Assembly (NCBI GenBank): GCA_934644855.1
Contig: CAKUDJ010000056.1
Location: 1 to 6,216 of the forward strand
DNA: 6,216 nucleotides
Origin: an uncultured Elusimicrobiales bacterium
Lineage (GTDB): Bacteria > Elusimicrobiota > Elusimicrobia > Elusimicrobiales > Elusimicrobiaceae
Reading direction: 5' to 3'
Shown here: one piece after another, positions 5,995-6,216 of the stretch
How positions within the stretch are numbered: position 1 is the first letter of the stretch
How the letters are laid out: every line of letters begins with the position of its first letter
Notes under the pieces: generated by a model
Seen by the model: only the letters and a program-made list of their open reading frames with translations
The model's database searches: none
What the model was told of the DNA's origin: nothing
Translations under genes and position numbers: made by a program

Positions 5995-6099
5995 AAAAAC
6001 AAAACAACCCCTATTAAATAACGGCAGACAAAACCCCCATATTTTAAGGATAATTTTTCCGAAAAACTTTTTCCGCGCCCTTTTATTTTTTATTGTTTT

Positions 6100-6216
6100 T
6101 TACTTATTTTCTGTTTTTTTGTTGTTGCCGTTGTTGTTAAATGCCCCCTTTTGAACCTGCTTATAAAACCTATTTTGAACGGAATATAAAGGCGTTTTAT
6201 TTGTCCGACCGTAGGG
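6100..6216 (-). CDS. C-terminal end of an unidentified protein (cut by window edge)
   Basis: Reading the minus strand from the right edge gives 38 codons without a stop, ending in TAA at 6102-6100. The peptide runs from PYGRTNKTPLYSVQNRFYKQ to an Asn/Lys-rich tail NNNGNNKKTENK. The polar, charged composition and the hydrophilic tail look like a genuine protein end, and the gene would lie 157 bases upstream of the pilin gene in the same direction. The stretch is short and AT-rich, an opposite-strand frame is also open for much of it, and I do not recognise the family, so this is tentative. Confidence 0.45.
   Translation of the reverse strand, partial: PYGRTNKTPLYSVQNRFYKQVQKGAFNNNGNNKKTENK

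Noticed and set aside
6004..6043. Search for the pilin promoter (TTGTCT, TTTAAT on the minus strand)
   Set aside because: No pair of boxes with 15-19 base spacing could be found, so no promoter is annotated.
6116..6138. GTT-rich triplet run as a microsatellite
   Set aside because: It is short and interrupted, and is explained by an Asn-rich tail in the minus-strand frame.
6149..6180. Direct repeat of TTTTGAAC, 24 bases apart, considered as tandem promoter or regulator sites
   Set aside because: Only 8 bases long, with no well-placed -10 box, and the minus-strand reading makes it part of a coding frame (two VQ codon pairs).

Overview
The window looks like chromosomal DNA of a free-standing or gut-type Gram-negative bacterium, most plausibly a member of the Elusimicrobiota. 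That guess rests mainly on the pilin: its N-terminus (cleavage site, then VALPQYFKAVERARMAEAE) is, from memory, typical of the many pilin-like genes of that phylum. The genes are moderately GC-rich and are separated by AT-rich spacers with long A/T homopolymers. The taxonomic call is inference and was not searched.

Layout, left to right. (1) 1-159, minus strand: the first 53 codons of a secreted protein with a clear signal peptide, cut by the window edge. (2) 160-360: its leader and a possible promoter, then a strong minus-strand rho-independent terminator. (3) 361-1953 and 1969-3819, minus strand: a two-gene operon. A YheS-like ABC-F ATPase comes first, followed 15 bases later by a DEAD-box RNA helicase with a long basic tail. 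Both proteins act on ribosomes or RNA. (4) 3820-3988: a divergent promoter region. (5) 3989-5131, plus strand: an FtsA-like actin-fold protein with a C-terminal amphipathic helix but no ftsZ beside it, ending in a textbook terminator. (6) 5132-5378: a convergent spacer holding three hairpins and no convincing gene. One hairpin is an unusual bulged stem-loop. (7) 5379-5942, minus strand: a type IV pilin or pseudopilin with a six-cysteine C-terminus, and a perfect 16-bp inverted repeat directly in front of its ribosome binding site. (8) 6100-6216, minus strand: a probable C-terminal end of another gene, cut by the right edge.

The genes do not form one obvious pathway. The helicase/ABC-F pair is a translation- and RNA-related housekeeping operon. 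The FtsA-like gene is a single-gene unit. The pilin and the left-edge secreted protein are envelope or export products. No CRISPR array, insertion sequence, tRNA, rRNA or phage gene was seen. The items most worth a second look are the orphan FtsA-like protein with an altered nucleotide-binding loop, the bulged hairpin at 5209-5255, and the leader dyad of the pilin gene.
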